Below, piece after piece: positions 16,655 through 25,825 of a stretch of DNA of 64,000 bases (its first letter is position 1; the number at the start of each line of letters is the position of its first letter). The DNA is from Arthrobacter sp. SLBN-122 (GTDB lineage Bacteria > Actinomycetota > Actinomycetes > Actinomycetales > Micrococcaceae). The stretch is from NCBI RefSeq assembly GCF_006715165.1, contig NZ_VFMS01000001.1, positions 992,001-1,056,000 on the forward strand. The letters run 5' to 3'. Under the pieces are notes generated by a model. It worked only from the letters and a program-made list of their open reading frames with translations, was not told where the DNA came from and did not search any database. A program made the position numbers and the translations under genes.

Positions 16655-17794
16655 ATGGGCCAGGCCAGCGATCCGCGGCGATCATGCCGCCTGCGCACGG
16701 TACTGGGCGGCGGCGTCCTCGTGGCCGCGCTGGCACTCACCGGCTGCACCGGTACGCCAAGCCCCCCGGCCCCCAGCGGGTCCTCCTCAAGCCAGGCGTC
16801 GTCGTCGGACTCTGCCAACCCGGCACCGGCATCCTCCGCGGCCAACTCCGCTGCACCGGCGGAAGGCGGCGGCTCCGGGACAGCGGCCGGCAACCTGCCG
16901 CAGCTCGTGGAGAACCTCTCACCGTCCGTCGTCACCATCTTCACGGAAGGCGGCCTGGGCAGCGGCGTAGTGTACTCGGCGGACGGACTGATCCTGACCA
17001 ACGAGCACGTGATCCGCGGTGCCACCAACGTCGAGGTGGGGTTCGCCGACGGGCAGCGCGTGGAAGGGACCGTAAAGGCCAGCGACGCCGTGACCGACCT
17101 TGCGCTGGTGCAGGCCAAGCGCACCGGCCTGCCGAAACCCACCTACCAAAGCGAGCTGCCGAAAGTCGGCGAAGGCGCCCTGGTCCTGGGCTCACCCCTT
17201 GGTTTTGAAAATACGGCCACCGCCGGCATCATCTCCGGCCTCCACCGCTCCATCCCCGGCTCCGCATCGAACAGCCTTTCCCTGGTGGACCTCATCCAGA
17301 CTGACGCGCCCATCAGCCCCGGCAACTCCGGTGGCGCGGTGATCAATATGCGCGGGGAGGTGATCGGCATCAGCGAGGCCTACATTCCGCCGTCGGCCGG
17401 GGCTGTCTCACTTGGCTTCGCGATTCCGGCCGCCACCGCTGTGGACGTCGCCGAGGAGCTGCTGGCCAACGGCACCGCCAAGCACGCGTACCTGGGCCTC
17501 ACTCCGGGCGAACTGACGGCGCAGATCGCCGACCAGCTGGGAATCCAGGAAGGGGCCGGCGTCGTGGTGCTCGCGGCGGACAGCGACGGTCCTGCCGGGC
17601 GCGCTGGGATCCGTCCGGGCGACGTCCTGCAGTCCATGGAGGGCGTGGAGCTCACCACGCCGGAGAAGCTCGTGGCGGAACTGCGCAAGCGCAACCCCGG
17701 CGACACCGTAGGCTTCAAGGTCAAACGCGGCGATCAGAGTTTGGATATCAAGGTGGACCTTACCGACCGGCCCGCCAGCACAACCACCCGATAG
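16655..17794 (+). CDS. HtrA/DegP-like trypsin-type serine protease, PDZ-containing lipoprotein
   Basis: A 379-residue exported protease. An N-terminal signal with lipobox ALTGC (Cys31) is followed by a Ser/Pro/Ala linker (about 33-80). The trypsin domain has His118 (NEHVI), Asp148 (DLALV) and Ser225 (GNSGG), and a C-terminal PDZ domain spans about 275-370 (YLGLTPGEL ... GRAGIRPGDVLQSMEG). It is predicted to be anchored to the outer face of the membrane and to degrade or refold misfolded envelope proteins. The ATG has GGGAGG six bases upstream. A small acidic protein gene follows after 13 bases, probably in the same transcript. Confidence 0.93.
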   Translation: MGQASDPRRSCRLRTVLGGGVLVAALALTGCTGTPSPPAPSGSSSSQASSSDSANPAPASSAANSAAPAEGGGSGTAAGNLPQLVENLSPSVVTIFTEGGLGSGVVYSADGLILTNEHVIRGATNVEVGFADGQRVEGTVKASDAVTDLALVQAKRTGLPKPTYQSELPKVGEGALVLGSPLGFENTATAGIISGLHRSIPGSASNSLSLVDLIQTDAPISPGNSGGAVINMRGEVIGISEAYIPPSAGAVSLGFAIPAATAVDVAEELLANGTAKHAYLGLTPGELTAQIADQLGIQEGAGVVVLAADSDGPAGRAGIRPGDVLQSMEGVELTTPEKLVAELRKRNPGDTVGFKVKRGDQSLDIKVDLTDRPASTTTR

Positions 17795-17807
17795 GAAGGA
17801 AAAGAAC

Positions 17808-18113
17808 ATGAGCCACCCCAAGGAAGAACCCGACGCAGGATTCATCATTCCGGACCCCTCAAAGATCCGGGAGGACGTTCCCGGCGACGCCGGCGACGAG
17901 GCCAATGTGATCCGCTTCAGCGAGGAGCAGGCCCTGATCGAGGAACAGGCGCACGGCATCCGCCCTGACACTTACAGCGTCCCCTCCGGCGGCCCCACCA
18001 TGGATGAGGCCCGCGGCAACATGGACCTTTCCGACCGCAGCGAAGGCGGCCGCGGCACGGGTCCCGAGGATGACAGCAGCGACGACGGCCTGCACGGCGG
18101 CGCCGAAAACTGA
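17808..18113 (+). CDS. Small acidic hypothetical protein downstream of htrA
   Basis: A 101-residue, Asp/Glu/Gly-rich protein with no membrane segment or cysteine, ending in a glycine- and aspartate-rich tail (GPEDDSSDDGLHGGAEN). I recognise no domain. The ATG has AGGA about 8 bases upstream. It lies 13 bases after the HtrA-like protease stop and before a strong terminator, so it belongs to that transcript. Composition suggests a disordered protein similar in style to the one at 4613. Confidence 0.65.
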   Translation: MSHPKEEPDAGFIIPDPSKIREDVPGDAGDEANVIRFSEEQALIEEQAHGIRPDTYSVPSGGPTMDEARGNMDLSDRSEGGRGTGPEDDSSDDGLHGGAEN

Positions 18114-18129
18114 CGCCTGACGAAGACAA

Positions 18130-18170
18130 GCAGCAGGGGTACCCCGATCCGACCGGGGCACCCCTGCTGC
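18130..18170 (+). terminator. Terminator of the htrA-like operon
   Basis: The stem GCAGCAGGGGT and complement, with an inner CCCCG/CGGGG pairing and a 7-base loop, is followed by TTCGTTT. It lies between the + small gene and the - VOC gene and could serve both. Confidence 0.75.
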
Positions 18171-18200
18171 TTCGTTTGGTCCTGCTGGCTGCCGGTGCGC

Positions 18201-18608
18201 CTAGACCTGGTACTCGAGCTTGCCGCCGAGGTTCTGGTGGACGCACAGGATGTTGTGCTCCGTATCCATGAACCAGGCGCACTTCTCCGACTCCGTGGTG
18301 CAGATATGGTTCTCCGTCCGCAGCGTGGGCAGGTCGTAGTCCTGGAACATCACTCCCCTGGCTTCCATGTCCCGGACAGTTGCCTCAATGTCCGAAACTT
18401 CAAAGCTCAAGGCCGTGTGCTCGGAATGCTTGCCGTCCGCCACCGGCATCAACTGCAGCATGGGGCCGCCGTCGGTACCGAGTAATTCACTGCCGTCCTC
18501 CGCCTTGCCGCGGTGCGGGAGTCCGAGCTTTTCGGTGTAGAAAGCGCGGGCGCGGGCTGCGTCATCGACAGGCAGGATGGTTGTGGCTGTGTTCATTTTA
18601 AGGGTCAT
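18201..18608 (-). CDS. VOC superfamily (glyoxalase/bleomycin resistance-like) protein
   Basis: A 135-residue vicinal-oxygen-chelate fold protein: ATTILPVDDAARARAFYTEKLGLP is the first beta-alpha-beta unit, HTALSFEVSDIEATVRDMEARGV the second, and WFMDTEHNILCVHQ the last metal-side strand. A TAGGAGGTGG ribosome site selects the ATG at 18608; a second ATG 12 bases inside is possible. Substrate unknown; similar small VOC proteins act as lyases, dioxygenases or antibiotic-binding proteins. No operon partner. Confidence 0.82.
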   Translation of the reverse strand: MTLKMNTATTILPVDDAARARAFYTEKLGLPHRGKAEDGSELLGTDGGPMLQLMPVADGKHSEHTALSFEVSDIEATVRDMEARGVMFQDYDLPTLRTENHICTTESEKCAWFMDTEHNILCVHQNLGGKLEYQV

Positions 18609-18663
18609 GTGGCCACCTCCTACGGGTTGAATCCTACGCCCGGGCTGCCGGAAAAGACCCTCC

Positions 18664-18748
18664 CCCAAACGCCCGGTTGCTCCATCACTTTTGGTCCCTA
18701 AACCGGCGTTTTAGGGACCAATAGTGATAGAGCAACTTGGGGTTTGGG
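18664..18748. repeat. 85-bp imperfect palindromic repeat (copy B)
   Basis: Long inverted repeat between paaZ and the VOC gene, with GGTTGCTC outer blocks, an inner perfect TTGGTCCCTAAA pairing and CCCAAAC ends. It shares the TGCTCC motif and position at a gene end with copies at 3264 and 33763. It could terminate paaZ. Confidence 0.75.
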
Positions 18749-18754
18749 AGCGGG

Positions 18755-20866
18755 CTACTTCTCCACGAGGGTCAGGACGTCGTAGGTGGCCACGATCTCG
18801 TCGTCCTGGTTGGTGAGCACGGCGTCCCAGGCCACCTCGCCGTATTCGTCGGTTTCCCGGGGAGTGATCTTCTTGGCAGTCAGGGTCACCCGGATGGAGT
18901 CCCCTGCGGCGACCGGCTTGGCGAAGCGGCAGTTCTCCAGCCCGTAGTTGGCCAGGACGGGACCCGGTGCCGGCTCCACGAACAGTCCGGCGCCCCACGC
19001 GAGCAGGAGGTAGCCGTGGGCCACGATGCCCGGGAAGAACGGGTTGGCTTCGGCGGCCTCCTGGTTGGTGTGGGCGTAGAACGTATCACCGGTGGAGTTG
19101 GCGAACGCGGTGACGTCCTCGAGGGTGACCTGGCGCAGGTCAGAGCGGACGGCATCGCCAATCCGCAGCGTCGCCAGTGACTTCCGGAACGGGTGCGTCC
19201 CCTCGGTCTCCACCGTGAAGTTCCGGTCAGCGCCGGTGTGCCACACGCCGGTGACGGCCGTGAGCATGTTGGGGGAACCTTGGATGGCGGTGCGCTGCAT
19301 GTGGTGCATGACGGACCGGATGCCGCCCAGTTCCTCGCCGCCGCCGGCGCGCCCCGGTCCGCCGTGCACCAGGTGAGGCACCGGTGATCCGTGCCCGGTC
19401 GACGAACGGGCGTCCTCGCGGTTGAGCATCAGGACGCGGCCGTGGTGGGCGGCGATACCGGTGACCAGTTCCCGGGCAACGTCCGGATCGTTGGTGCACA
19501 CGGAGGCCACCAGGGAGCCGCTGCCCCGGGCGGCGAGGCGGACGGCGTCGGCGATGTCCTTGTACCCGATCACGGACGAAACGGGGCCGAAAGCCTCCAG
19601 CGAGTGGACTTCCTCCGCTTCGGGGTCCTGCCAATTCAACAGGACCGGTGCCATGAATGCGCCGCCTTCCACCACGCCGGTGGTCCCGTCGGCGGAGGTG
19701 ACCGACGGCGAATCGAGCGTTCCGTACGCAAGCTCGCCGCCGGCGTCGAGCATGGACTGCACGGCTGCGCGCACGTCGTTGAGCTGCTCGACGGAGGCGA
19801 GCGCACCCATGGTGACGCCGTCGGCGCGGGGGTCGCCGAGGACTATCCGCTCGGTGATGCGCCTGCCGATGGCGGCGGACACTGCCGGGACCAGTTCCTG
19901 CGGCACGATGGCACGGCGGATAGCGGTGCACTTCTGCCCTGCCTTGGCCGTCATTTCGGTGACCACGGACTTGACGAATGCGTCGAATTCCGGGGTGCCC
20001 TCCACAGCATCCGGGCCCAGGATCGCGGCGTTGAGGGAGTCTGTTTCGGAGGTGAAACGGACGCCGCCCTGGACCACGTTGGGGTGGGACTTCAAGGACA
20101 ATGCGGTGGAGGCGGATCCGGTGAAGGCCACCAGGTCGCGGTAGTCCAGGACGTCCAGCAGCCCGCGGACCGAACCGGAGACCAGCTGCAGCGAGCCCTT
20201 GGGCAAGATGTTCGATTCCACGATGGCCTTGACCACTGCGGCAGCCACATAGCCGGTTGGGGTGGCAGGCTTGACGATGGTGGGCACGCCGGCGATGAAG
20301 GCGGGCGCGAACTTCTCCAGCATGCCCCACACCGGGAAGTTGAACGCGTTGATCTGCACGGCAACGCCCGGGATGCGCGTGTAGATGTGTTCGCCAGCGA
20401 AGGAGCCGTCCTTGGACAGCACTTCCATGGGTCCATCCACCACCACCTGGGAGTTGGGCAGTTCTCGCCGGCCCTTGGAGCCGAACGTGAAGAGGACGCC
20501 GATGCCGCCATCGATGTCGATCATGGAGTCCACCTTGGTGGCGCCGGTCTGGGCCGAGAAGGCGTAGAAGTGCTCGCGCCGGGCGTTCAGGTACTGCGCC
20601 AGTTCCTTGAGCTTGAGGGCCCGCTGGTGGAAGGTCAGCTTGCCCAGTTCGGCCTGGCCCGTGGTGCGCCCGTAGTTCACGACGGCGCCCAGGTCCAGCC
20701 CCTCCGTGCTCACCTTCGCCAGGACTTCCCCGGTGCTCGCATCACGGACAGGGACCGCGGAAGCCGACGAGCCGGCGTCGGGCGTCCACCATGCATCCAT
20801 GATGAAGCTGGGCACTGTCTCCACGGTGTCGACCGTGGCCTGGGGAGCTGTGGCTGTGGTGGTCAT
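18755..20866 (-). CDS. paaZ: Bifunctional PaaZ: oxepin-CoA hydrolase / 3-oxo-5,6-dehydrosuberyl-CoA semialdehyde dehydrogenase
   Basis: A 703-residue fusion. Residues about 1-525 are an aldehyde dehydrogenase with the catalytic Cys313 in KAGQKCTAI and FTGSAS at 248-253. Residues about 560-700 are a MaoC/R-hydratase hotdog with VTAFANSTGDTFYAHTN and NPFFPGIVAHGYLLLAWGAG. This matches E. coli PaaZ in order and length. The enzyme opens the oxepin-CoA ring and oxidises the resulting aldehyde in phenylacetate breakdown. The ATG at 20866 has GGAAGG upstream. It is divergent from a thioesterase with a PaaR-type operator between them. Confidence 0.95.
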   Translation of the reverse strand: MTTTATAPQATVDTVETVPSFIMDAWWTPDAGSSASAVPVRDASTGEVLAKVSTEGLDLGAVVNYGRTTGQAELGKLTFHQRALKLKELAQYLNARREHFYAFSAQTGATKVDSMIDIDGGIGVLFTFGSKGRRELPNSQVVVDGPMEVLSKDGSFAGEHIYTRIPGVAVQINAFNFPVWGMLEKFAPAFIAGVPTIVKPATPTGYVAAAVVKAIVESNILPKGSLQLVSGSVRGLLDVLDYRDLVAFTGSASTALSLKSHPNVVQGGVRFTSETDSLNAAILGPDAVEGTPEFDAFVKSVVTEMTAKAGQKCTAIRRAIVPQELVPAVSAAIGRRITERIVLGDPRADGVTMGALASVEQLNDVRAAVQSMLDAGGELAYGTLDSPSVTSADGTTGVVEGGAFMAPVLLNWQDPEAEEVHSLEAFGPVSSVIGYKDIADAVRLAARGSGSLVASVCTNDPDVARELVTGIAAHHGRVLMLNREDARSSTGHGSPVPHLVHGGPGRAGGGEELGGIRSVMHHMQRTAIQGSPNMLTAVTGVWHTGADRNFTVETEGTHPFRKSLATLRIGDAVRSDLRQVTLEDVTAFANSTGDTFYAHTNQEAAEANPFFPGIVAHGYLLLAWGAGLFVEPAPGPVLANYGLENCRFAKPVAAGDSIRVTLTAKKITPRETDEYGEVAWDAVLTNQDDEIVATYDVLTLVEK

Positions 20867-20912
20867 CGTTGACGGTCCTTCCAACAAGGGGGCAGGCAAA
20901 CAGGGCAGGTCA

Positions 20913-20934
20913 TTACTGACCGTCCGTTCGGTAA
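20913..20934. promoter_or_regulatory. PaaR-type operator between paaZ and a thioesterase gene
   Basis: A 22-bp palindrome with arms TTACTGACCG and CGTTCGGTAA, in the same class as 13995-14016 and 30649-30670. It lies 47 bases upstream of paaZ and 76 bases upstream of the divergent thioesterase, so it may control both. Confidence 0.8.
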
Positions 20935-21010
20935 TATATTCACCATACATGAAGTGCCGTGCTGCACACTAGAAGGCCAGGATCGAATTCGACCACCCAA
21001 AGGAGAACGT

Positions 21011-21454
21011 ATGAGCACCCCATCCCCCATGGAAGCTGCGGACCATCAGCCTTCCGCGCATGAACTGTGGAAGATCACGCTCGGCGAACTGGACGAGAAA
21101 ATGGGCGTGAAGATCCTGGAGGAGTCCGTGGACCGCGTGGTGGCCACCATGCCGGTGGAGGGCAACCGGCAATCGTTCGGACTGCTGCACGGCGGCGCCT
21201 CCCTTGCCGTGGGTGAGGCCGTCGGGTCCTGGGCCGCCGTCATCCACGCCAGCACCATGGGCAAGACGGCGGTGGGAGTGGACGTTTCCGCCACCCACCA
21301 CCGCTCCGCCCGGGAGGGCCAGATCACCATCACGGCCACCCCCATCCACCTTGGCGGGACCCTGACCACGCACGAGGTGCTGATCACCAACGAGGCGGGC
21401 CAGCGGCTCTGCACCCTGCGCATCACCAACCTGCTGATGAAGCGGAAACACTGA
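21011..21454 (+). CDS. Hotdog-fold thioesterase (PaaI/MenI-like)
   Basis: A 147-residue hotdog thioesterase distinct from the PaaI at 14039. The core is NRQSFGLLHGGASLAVGEAVGSWAAV, with the HGG and a Glu in the position used by PaaI/EntH-type thioesterases, followed by VGVDVSATHHRSAREG. AAAGGAG lies 4-5 bases upstream of the ATG. The shared operator with divergent paaZ suggests release of CoA from aromatic or beta-oxidation intermediates. A 1,4-dihydroxy-2-naphthoyl-CoA thioesterase role (MenI) is possible because menB, menE and menA also occur in the window, but context favours the phenylacetate regulon. Confidence 0.82.
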   Translation: MSTPSPMEAADHQPSAHELWKITLGELDEKMGVKILEESVDRVVATMPVEGNRQSFGLLHGGASLAVGEAVGSWAAVIHASTMGKTAVGVDVSATHHRSAREGQITITATPIHLGGTLTTHEVLITNEAGQRLCTLRITNLLMKRKH

Positions 21455-21557
21455 CACCAAAAATCCGGGTACTGCATCCAAACGTGATGTTCCGGCGGTA
21501 GTAAGCGCGTAAGCATGAAACAGTCCGGTCCCCCGGGCATCCTTCAAGGAGTTCGAA

Positions 21558-22265
21558 ATGCGCAAAATAACCGTCGCCGCCGGAGCACTTTCACTTGCCG
21601 CGTCACTGGCCTTCGCTGCCCCCGCGCAGGCGGACAGCCGACATCATGATGACCACCCCGCCCTTCTGTCCGTCCTGCATGGCGTGCCCGGCCTCACCGT
21701 GGATGTGTGGGTGAACGGCGACCTCACCCTGGACAACTTCACGCCCGGCACTTTGGCCGGGCCGCTGGAACTGGCGGCCGGGGACTACCAGATCGCCATC
21801 ACGGGGGCGGATGCCACCAGCGCGGAGGACCCGGTGATCGGACCGGTGCACGTTGAACTCGACGAGGGCGGCAACTACACCGCAGTGGCGCATCTTGACG
21901 CCGAAGGCACCCCCACCGCGTCGCTCTTCACCAACGACACCAAGGCGCCCCGGAATGAGAAGAAGGGCAAGCTGACGGTCCGGCACGTAGCCGCTGCTCC
22001 CGCCGTCGACGTCCTGGCCGGCGGCTCCGCAGTGATCGAGGGACTCAGCAACCCGGACGAGGCAATCCTGAAGCTCAGGGCCGGCACCATCTCAGCGTCC
22101 GTCGCCGCAGCAGGGACCACCGACCCCGTGATCGGGCCTGCGGACATCACGGTCGAAGGCGGGAAGAACACCATCGTCTACGCGTGGGGAAGCCTGGCCG
22201 ACGGCACCCTGGACGTCGCCGTCCAGGTGGTTGACGGCAGGGACAGGTGCGACGACGACCACTGA
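21558..22265 (+). CDS. Secreted DUF4397 domain protein
   Basis: A 235-residue exported protein with a classic signal peptide (MRKITVAAGALSLAASL, cleavage probably after AQA near residue 25). Two similar beta-rich DUF4397 units follow, about 35-125 and 135-225. Each begins with a phrase on Pro, Val, Asp and a strand such as TVDVWVNGD or AVDVLAGGS and ends with DPVIGP. The C-terminus is charged (DGRDRCDDDH) with a single Cys. AGGAG precedes the ATG. The family is found on actinobacterial and firmicute surfaces; no function is established. TAGTAAGC and TAAGC boxes at 21499-21517 lie upstream. Confidence 0.85.
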   Translation: MRKITVAAGALSLAASLAFAAPAQADSRHHDDHPALLSVLHGVPGLTVDVWVNGDLTLDNFTPGTLAGPLELAAGDYQIAITGADATSAEDPVIGPVHVELDEGGNYTAVAHLDAEGTPTASLFTNDTKAPRNEKKGKLTVRHVAAAPAVDVLAGGSAVIEGLSNPDEAILKLRAGTISASVAAAGTTDPVIGPADITVEGGKNTIVYAWGSLADGTLDVAVQVVDGRDRCDDDH

Positions 22266-22303
22266 CCGGCGTCCTGCCTGCGGCCACGAATGAGCGCCAC
22301 CCG

Positions 22304-22333
22304 GGGCGGGGCTGCCAGATGGCGGCCCCGCCC
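22304..22333. terminator. Convergent hairpin terminator
   Basis: A GGGCGGGGC stem with its perfect complement and a 12-base loop lies between the convergent DUF4397 (+) and S1 protease (-) genes. There is no clear T-run, so its strength is uncertain. Confidence 0.55.
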
Positions 22334-22340
22334 TCGACGG

Positions 22341-24953
22341 TTACCCGGCAGACCGCCGGCTCCGGCGGCGGACAAGCACCATCAGCAGGACCCCGACGGC
22401 GAGCGCGGCGGCAGCGGCAATCGCCGCGGTGACCAGTCCCCCGGCCCCCGTGGCGGCAAGAGTCCCGTCCGTGATGTTCCCGGCGGGAAGCACGGACGGA
22501 GCGGCGTCGATGATGAAACTGAGCTGGGCCGGGGCGGAAGCCACACCGTCCACCGCCTGCGTCACCGCCAGGACATGGGTCCCCGCTGCCGGCGCGGCGG
22601 GGAACGGAACCTGCCAGGTTCCCCCGTCTACCAGCACCAACGGCGCAAGGACCAGGCCCATGGAACGGGATCCCTGTGCGGCGCCGGCCGGCGCGGAGGA
22701 GAGCGGCTTCCCGTCGAGGGACACCGTCACATCAGCGCCGGTCAGCCCGGTACCCGCGATCGCTCCCGGCAGCGCGTCATGTTGAAGGTGCTGTCCGTCG
22801 GAAAGGCTGCTTACGGCCGGCGGCGGCGGCATGACGGCGAAGGCTGCCGTGGCGGCGGGGCTGTCCGGCAGGCCGGGGTAGGACTGCACTGCCGTGACGT
22901 TCACCTTGCCGTAAGGAGCCGGAGCCTGCAGCGGAATCAACCAGCGCCCGTCATCCCCCACCAGCGCAGAGCCTGCGACGTCGCCGGAGAGCGTCACCGT
23001 GGCGCGCGGTGTCCCCGTGCCTTCCACGGCATCCAAGCTGGTCAGCGGCTGGCTGGCCGGCGTGGTGATGACCGGCGCGGGAAGGAACGATGGCGCGATG
23101 AGCAGGCTCACTGTGGCCGGACCGGAACCGCTGAATCCGTTCACGGTTTCGGCGGTAAAGGTGAACGGGCCGGGCGCCTCCGGCGCAGTGAACGACCAGT
23201 TGCCCGCGGCGTCCAAGGGAACATCGAACGGCGGCCGGCCAGCAAAGGTGATGCGGACCTTTGATCCCGCGGCGACGGCGGAGGCGGGGGCGGCCGGGAC
23301 CTGGCCCGTGATGCTGGTACCGGCTTTGACCGTACTGTCCGCAGTGGTCACGAGCCCGGGCTTGTTGAGGAAGAGTTCCAGCTGGTAGCCGGGAAGCACC
23401 TTGAGCGAGTCCTCCAGGGTGGCTGCCACGGCAATGTTCAGGACCCCGTCCGAGTCGCCGGCGGAATGGGTACCCACTGCGAAGTTCCCACTGATCCAAG
23501 GGCCGCCGGAGTCGCCGCCGCTGGACTGCACGTCGTAGGAGAGGAACCCGTTGAACGCGCGGATGTCGTTAGCGTTGGCGGGGTAGTTGGGGCCGCCAAC
23601 CAGGAAGATCCCCACTGCACTGATATGGCCGCAGGACCACCCCGTCCTCCATCCGGAACGGCAGACGGGCATGCCGGGCACCGGGGACGCGGTGCCGATG
23701 ATCTTGACGTCCGGGCCCGGCTGGGACGGGTCTCCGTGGGTGCTGGTGGCCGGAAGCGGATCCAGGCCCTGCGGGATGGTTCCAATGACGGCGATGTCAG
23801 TTCCCACATTGCCCGGATCGGCGACCGCTGTGTAGTCGGAGCCCGTGGGGGTGTTTGGGTCGAGCACCGGGGAGTTTCCAGGGCCGCCGAACTGGCTGAA
23901 CTGGAAGCTGCCCAGGCGGCCCGCGGGCGCTCCGCCGAGCAGCAGGTCAGCCGTTTTAGCAGTGCCGTCTTCCGCGCAGTGCCCGGCGGTCAGGACAGTG
24001 GGCAGTCCCGCCGGGTCAAAGGCAGAGAAGCCTGTCGAACAGGTAAACCCGGTGTCGGACAGGTACCCGACCCCGCCGGGGACGTCCGTTTCCGGTTTGA
24101 GGGGGGCAGCGCCATCGAGCACGACGTTGGCGTACTTCGAGACGAATTCCGCTGGCGAGATCTTGCCAGGCACTGCGTCAGTGGACGGCGTGCCGGGTTG
24201 GTTGGAGGCAGTTCCGGGAGCACCGTCCTGGATTGACTGCGCGGATGCGACGCCGCCGGTCCGGATCACGAAGCTGCCGCCGGAGGTGACCACCGCCTGC
24301 AGCCCGGCCGTACCCACCTCTCGAACGTAGGCTTGGAAGAGCTGCTCCGTGCTGGCCGCCACCTGCGGGCCGGGTGCCGGAGCGGCGGGCTCTGCGGAGG
24401 GTGTCTGTTGGGGAGCGGACGACGGCGGTGGACTGGCTGGCGTGCCGGCAGGTTCAGTTGCCGGCGGCGTGGGATTCGGAGCGGGAACGGCCGGCTCTTC
24501 AAGAGAGATACCGGGAACGGTTGCAGCCAATTTTCCGACCGCCGACTCCAGTTCGGCTCCACCGCCGGTCACACTTATCTTGTTGTCCTGGAGCCTGATG
24601 CCGGCATAGCCGGGGATGGTGCGCAGCTGTTCCGCCGCAGCCGCTGCCCGGCTGCCCAGCTCCCCCGCCGCGGCGAACTGCTCCGGCGTGAGGCCCAGGT
24701 CCCGGAGTATGGCGGCGTCAAGGTCCGCCTGGGGGAGACTGTGGTTCCCGATCGGGCCGGCGGCACTGTCCCCGGCGGCGGTGCTGGCGGGACCTGGCGA
24801 AGAAGTGGCGGCGGGTTGGTTTTCGGAGCTCCCGCCCGGGTCCGTGAAGGCCCACCCAGGGGCGGCCCCGAACGCCGAGGCAGCCACTATTCCTGCGGCC
24901 GCCCCCAATGCCAGGCTGCGCTTTCCGTGCCTGGATGCTGTGGCTGTTGTCAT
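22341..24953 (-). CDS. Large secreted S1 serine protease with Ig-like repeats and LAATG cell-wall sorting tail
   Basis: An 870-residue protein. Signal peptide 1-35; an alpha-lytic-protease-like pro-region around 75-230; a chymotrypsin-fold domain with His325 (LTAGHC), probable Asp386 (TDIAVI) and Ser482 (GDSGGPW), plus cysteine pairs; then three or four Ig-like bacterial repeats (about 530-820). The tail is LAATG at 832-836, a hydrophobic span and RRRSRR. LAxTG is the motif used by class E sortases of high-GC Gram-positives, so the enzyme is predicted to be wall-anchored. Its ATG overlaps the stop of the tyrosine phosphatase gene (ATGA), so the two are co-translated. Protein substrates are unknown. 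Confidence 0.9.
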   Translation of the reverse strand: MTTATASRHGKRSLALGAAAGIVAASAFGAAPGWAFTDPGGSSENQPAATSSPGPASTAAGDSAAGPIGNHSLPQADLDAAILRDLGLTPEQFAAAGELGSRAAAAAEQLRTIPGYAGIRLQDNKISVTGGGAELESAVGKLAATVPGISLEEPAVPAPNPTPPATEPAGTPASPPPSSAPQQTPSAEPAAPAPGPQVAASTEQLFQAYVREVGTAGLQAVVTSGGSFVIRTGGVASAQSIQDGAPGTASNQPGTPSTDAVPGKISPAEFVSKYANVVLDGAAPLKPETDVPGGVGYLSDTGFTCSTGFSAFDPAGLPTVLTAGHCAEDGTAKTADLLLGGAPAGRLGSFQFSQFGGPGNSPVLDPNTPTGSDYTAVADPGNVGTDIAVIGTIPQGLDPLPATSTHGDPSQPGPDVKIIGTASPVPGMPVCRSGWRTGWSCGHISAVGIFLVGGPNYPANANDIRAFNGFLSYDVQSSGGDSGGPWISGNFAVGTHSAGDSDGVLNIAVAATLEDSLKVLPGYQLELFLNKPGLVTTADSTVKAGTSITGQVPAAPASAVAAGSKVRITFAGRPPFDVPLDAAGNWSFTAPEAPGPFTFTAETVNGFSGSGPATVSLLIAPSFLPAPVITTPASQPLTSLDAVEGTGTPRATVTLSGDVAGSALVGDDGRWLIPLQAPAPYGKVNVTAVQSYPGLPDSPAATAAFAVMPPPPAVSSLSDGQHLQHDALPGAIAGTGLTGADVTVSLDGKPLSSAPAGAAQGSRSMGLVLAPLVLVDGGTWQVPFPAAPAAGTHVLAVTQAVDGVASAPAQLSFIIDAAPSVLPAGNITDGTLAATGAGGLVTAAIAAAAALAVGVLLMVLVRRRSRRSAG

Positions 24954-25678
24954 CGTGGTTCCTTCGCGTAGGCAGCTCCGGACAGCACCAGGACAGCGTC
25001 CAGTTCCGAAGCGCTGAGTCCATTTGCCAGCAGGTAATTCCGGGTGTCCAGGCCGCGGACAAACGCGACCACCGCGAGCCCGCGCTGCTCCAGCAGCGGC
25101 GCAAGTTCCGGCTCAGTCAGGTACCGCTCTCGGCTGTGGGGCGGCCCGTGGGTGCGGTAGCGCTCATTGATGCCGCGGGCTGCCCGCCGGTAGCCCGCGG
25201 CGATAGCCTCGTCGGAGTCGCCAGCCAGGTCCTGGACCATGGCGGCGACAAGTCCGCTGCGGTCACGGCCGGCGGCACAGTGCAGCAGGACCTTCCCGCT
25301 GGGCGCGGCCAGGGCGATGCTCCGGAAGACACCCACCAGCTTCTCCGGAAAGAGCCGGGCATTTTCGGCGTAGTGGGCGGGATCGTTCAGGTAAGGGCCG
25401 GTGACGGCGGTGAAGCGTGGATCATCGGGCTCCTCCGTGGGCGCCTGCACCACGTCGATACCTGCCCAGGCCGCGGCCGGCACCACGGGATCGTTGTCCC
25501 GGCGCCGCCCCTCCGCAGCGTTACGAAGGTCCACGACGGTGCGGACGCCGTCGTCGAACACCTGCTTCCAGCCTGCTTCAGTCAGCCACTCACGCCGGCC
25601 CATCCGGTAGATGCCCCCCGAAACGTGCCATGCGTTGACAGCTCCATCCCAGTCCATGGGCCTGCCAAGTTTGTTCAC
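24950..25678 (-). CDS. Tyrosine-protein phosphatase (DSP/PtpB-like)
   Basis: About 242 residues with the active-site loop HCAAGRDRSG (CX5R class), the general-acid region before it, and RTVVDLRNAAEG, typical of actinobacterial PtpB-like tyrosine phosphatases. It is predicted cytoplasmic. The start is uncertain: GTG at 25678 has a TTAGCT box six bases upstream in the style of other leaderless starts here; ATG at 25657 and GTG at 25696 are alternatives. Its stop overlaps the S1 protease ATG by 4 bases. Why a cytoplasmic phosphatase is coupled to a wall-anchored protease is not clear from sequence. Confidence 0.87.
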   Translation of the reverse strand: MNKLGRPMDWDGAVNAWHVSGGIYRMGRREWLTEAGWKQVFDDGVRTVVDLRNAAEGRRRDNDPVVPAAAWAGIDVVQAPTEEPDDPRFTAVTGPYLNDPAHYAENARLFPEKLVGVFRSIALAAPSGKVLLHCAAGRDRSGLVAAMVQDLAGDSDEAIAAGYRRAARGINERYRTHGPPHSRERYLTEPELAPLLEQRGLAVVAFVRGLDTRNYLLANGLSASELDAVLVLSGAAYAKEPR

Positions 25679-25825
25679 CCGGACAGCTAACCACACGCTC
25701 CGGAATGCCGCACGTCACAAAAGCAGGTACCAAAAAGGGTACAAAGACCTCACGGCCAACACCGACTGGGCAATACTGTTGCGACTCCAGCTACTTCATG
25801 TGACTCATGTTCAAAGGGGAACTCA

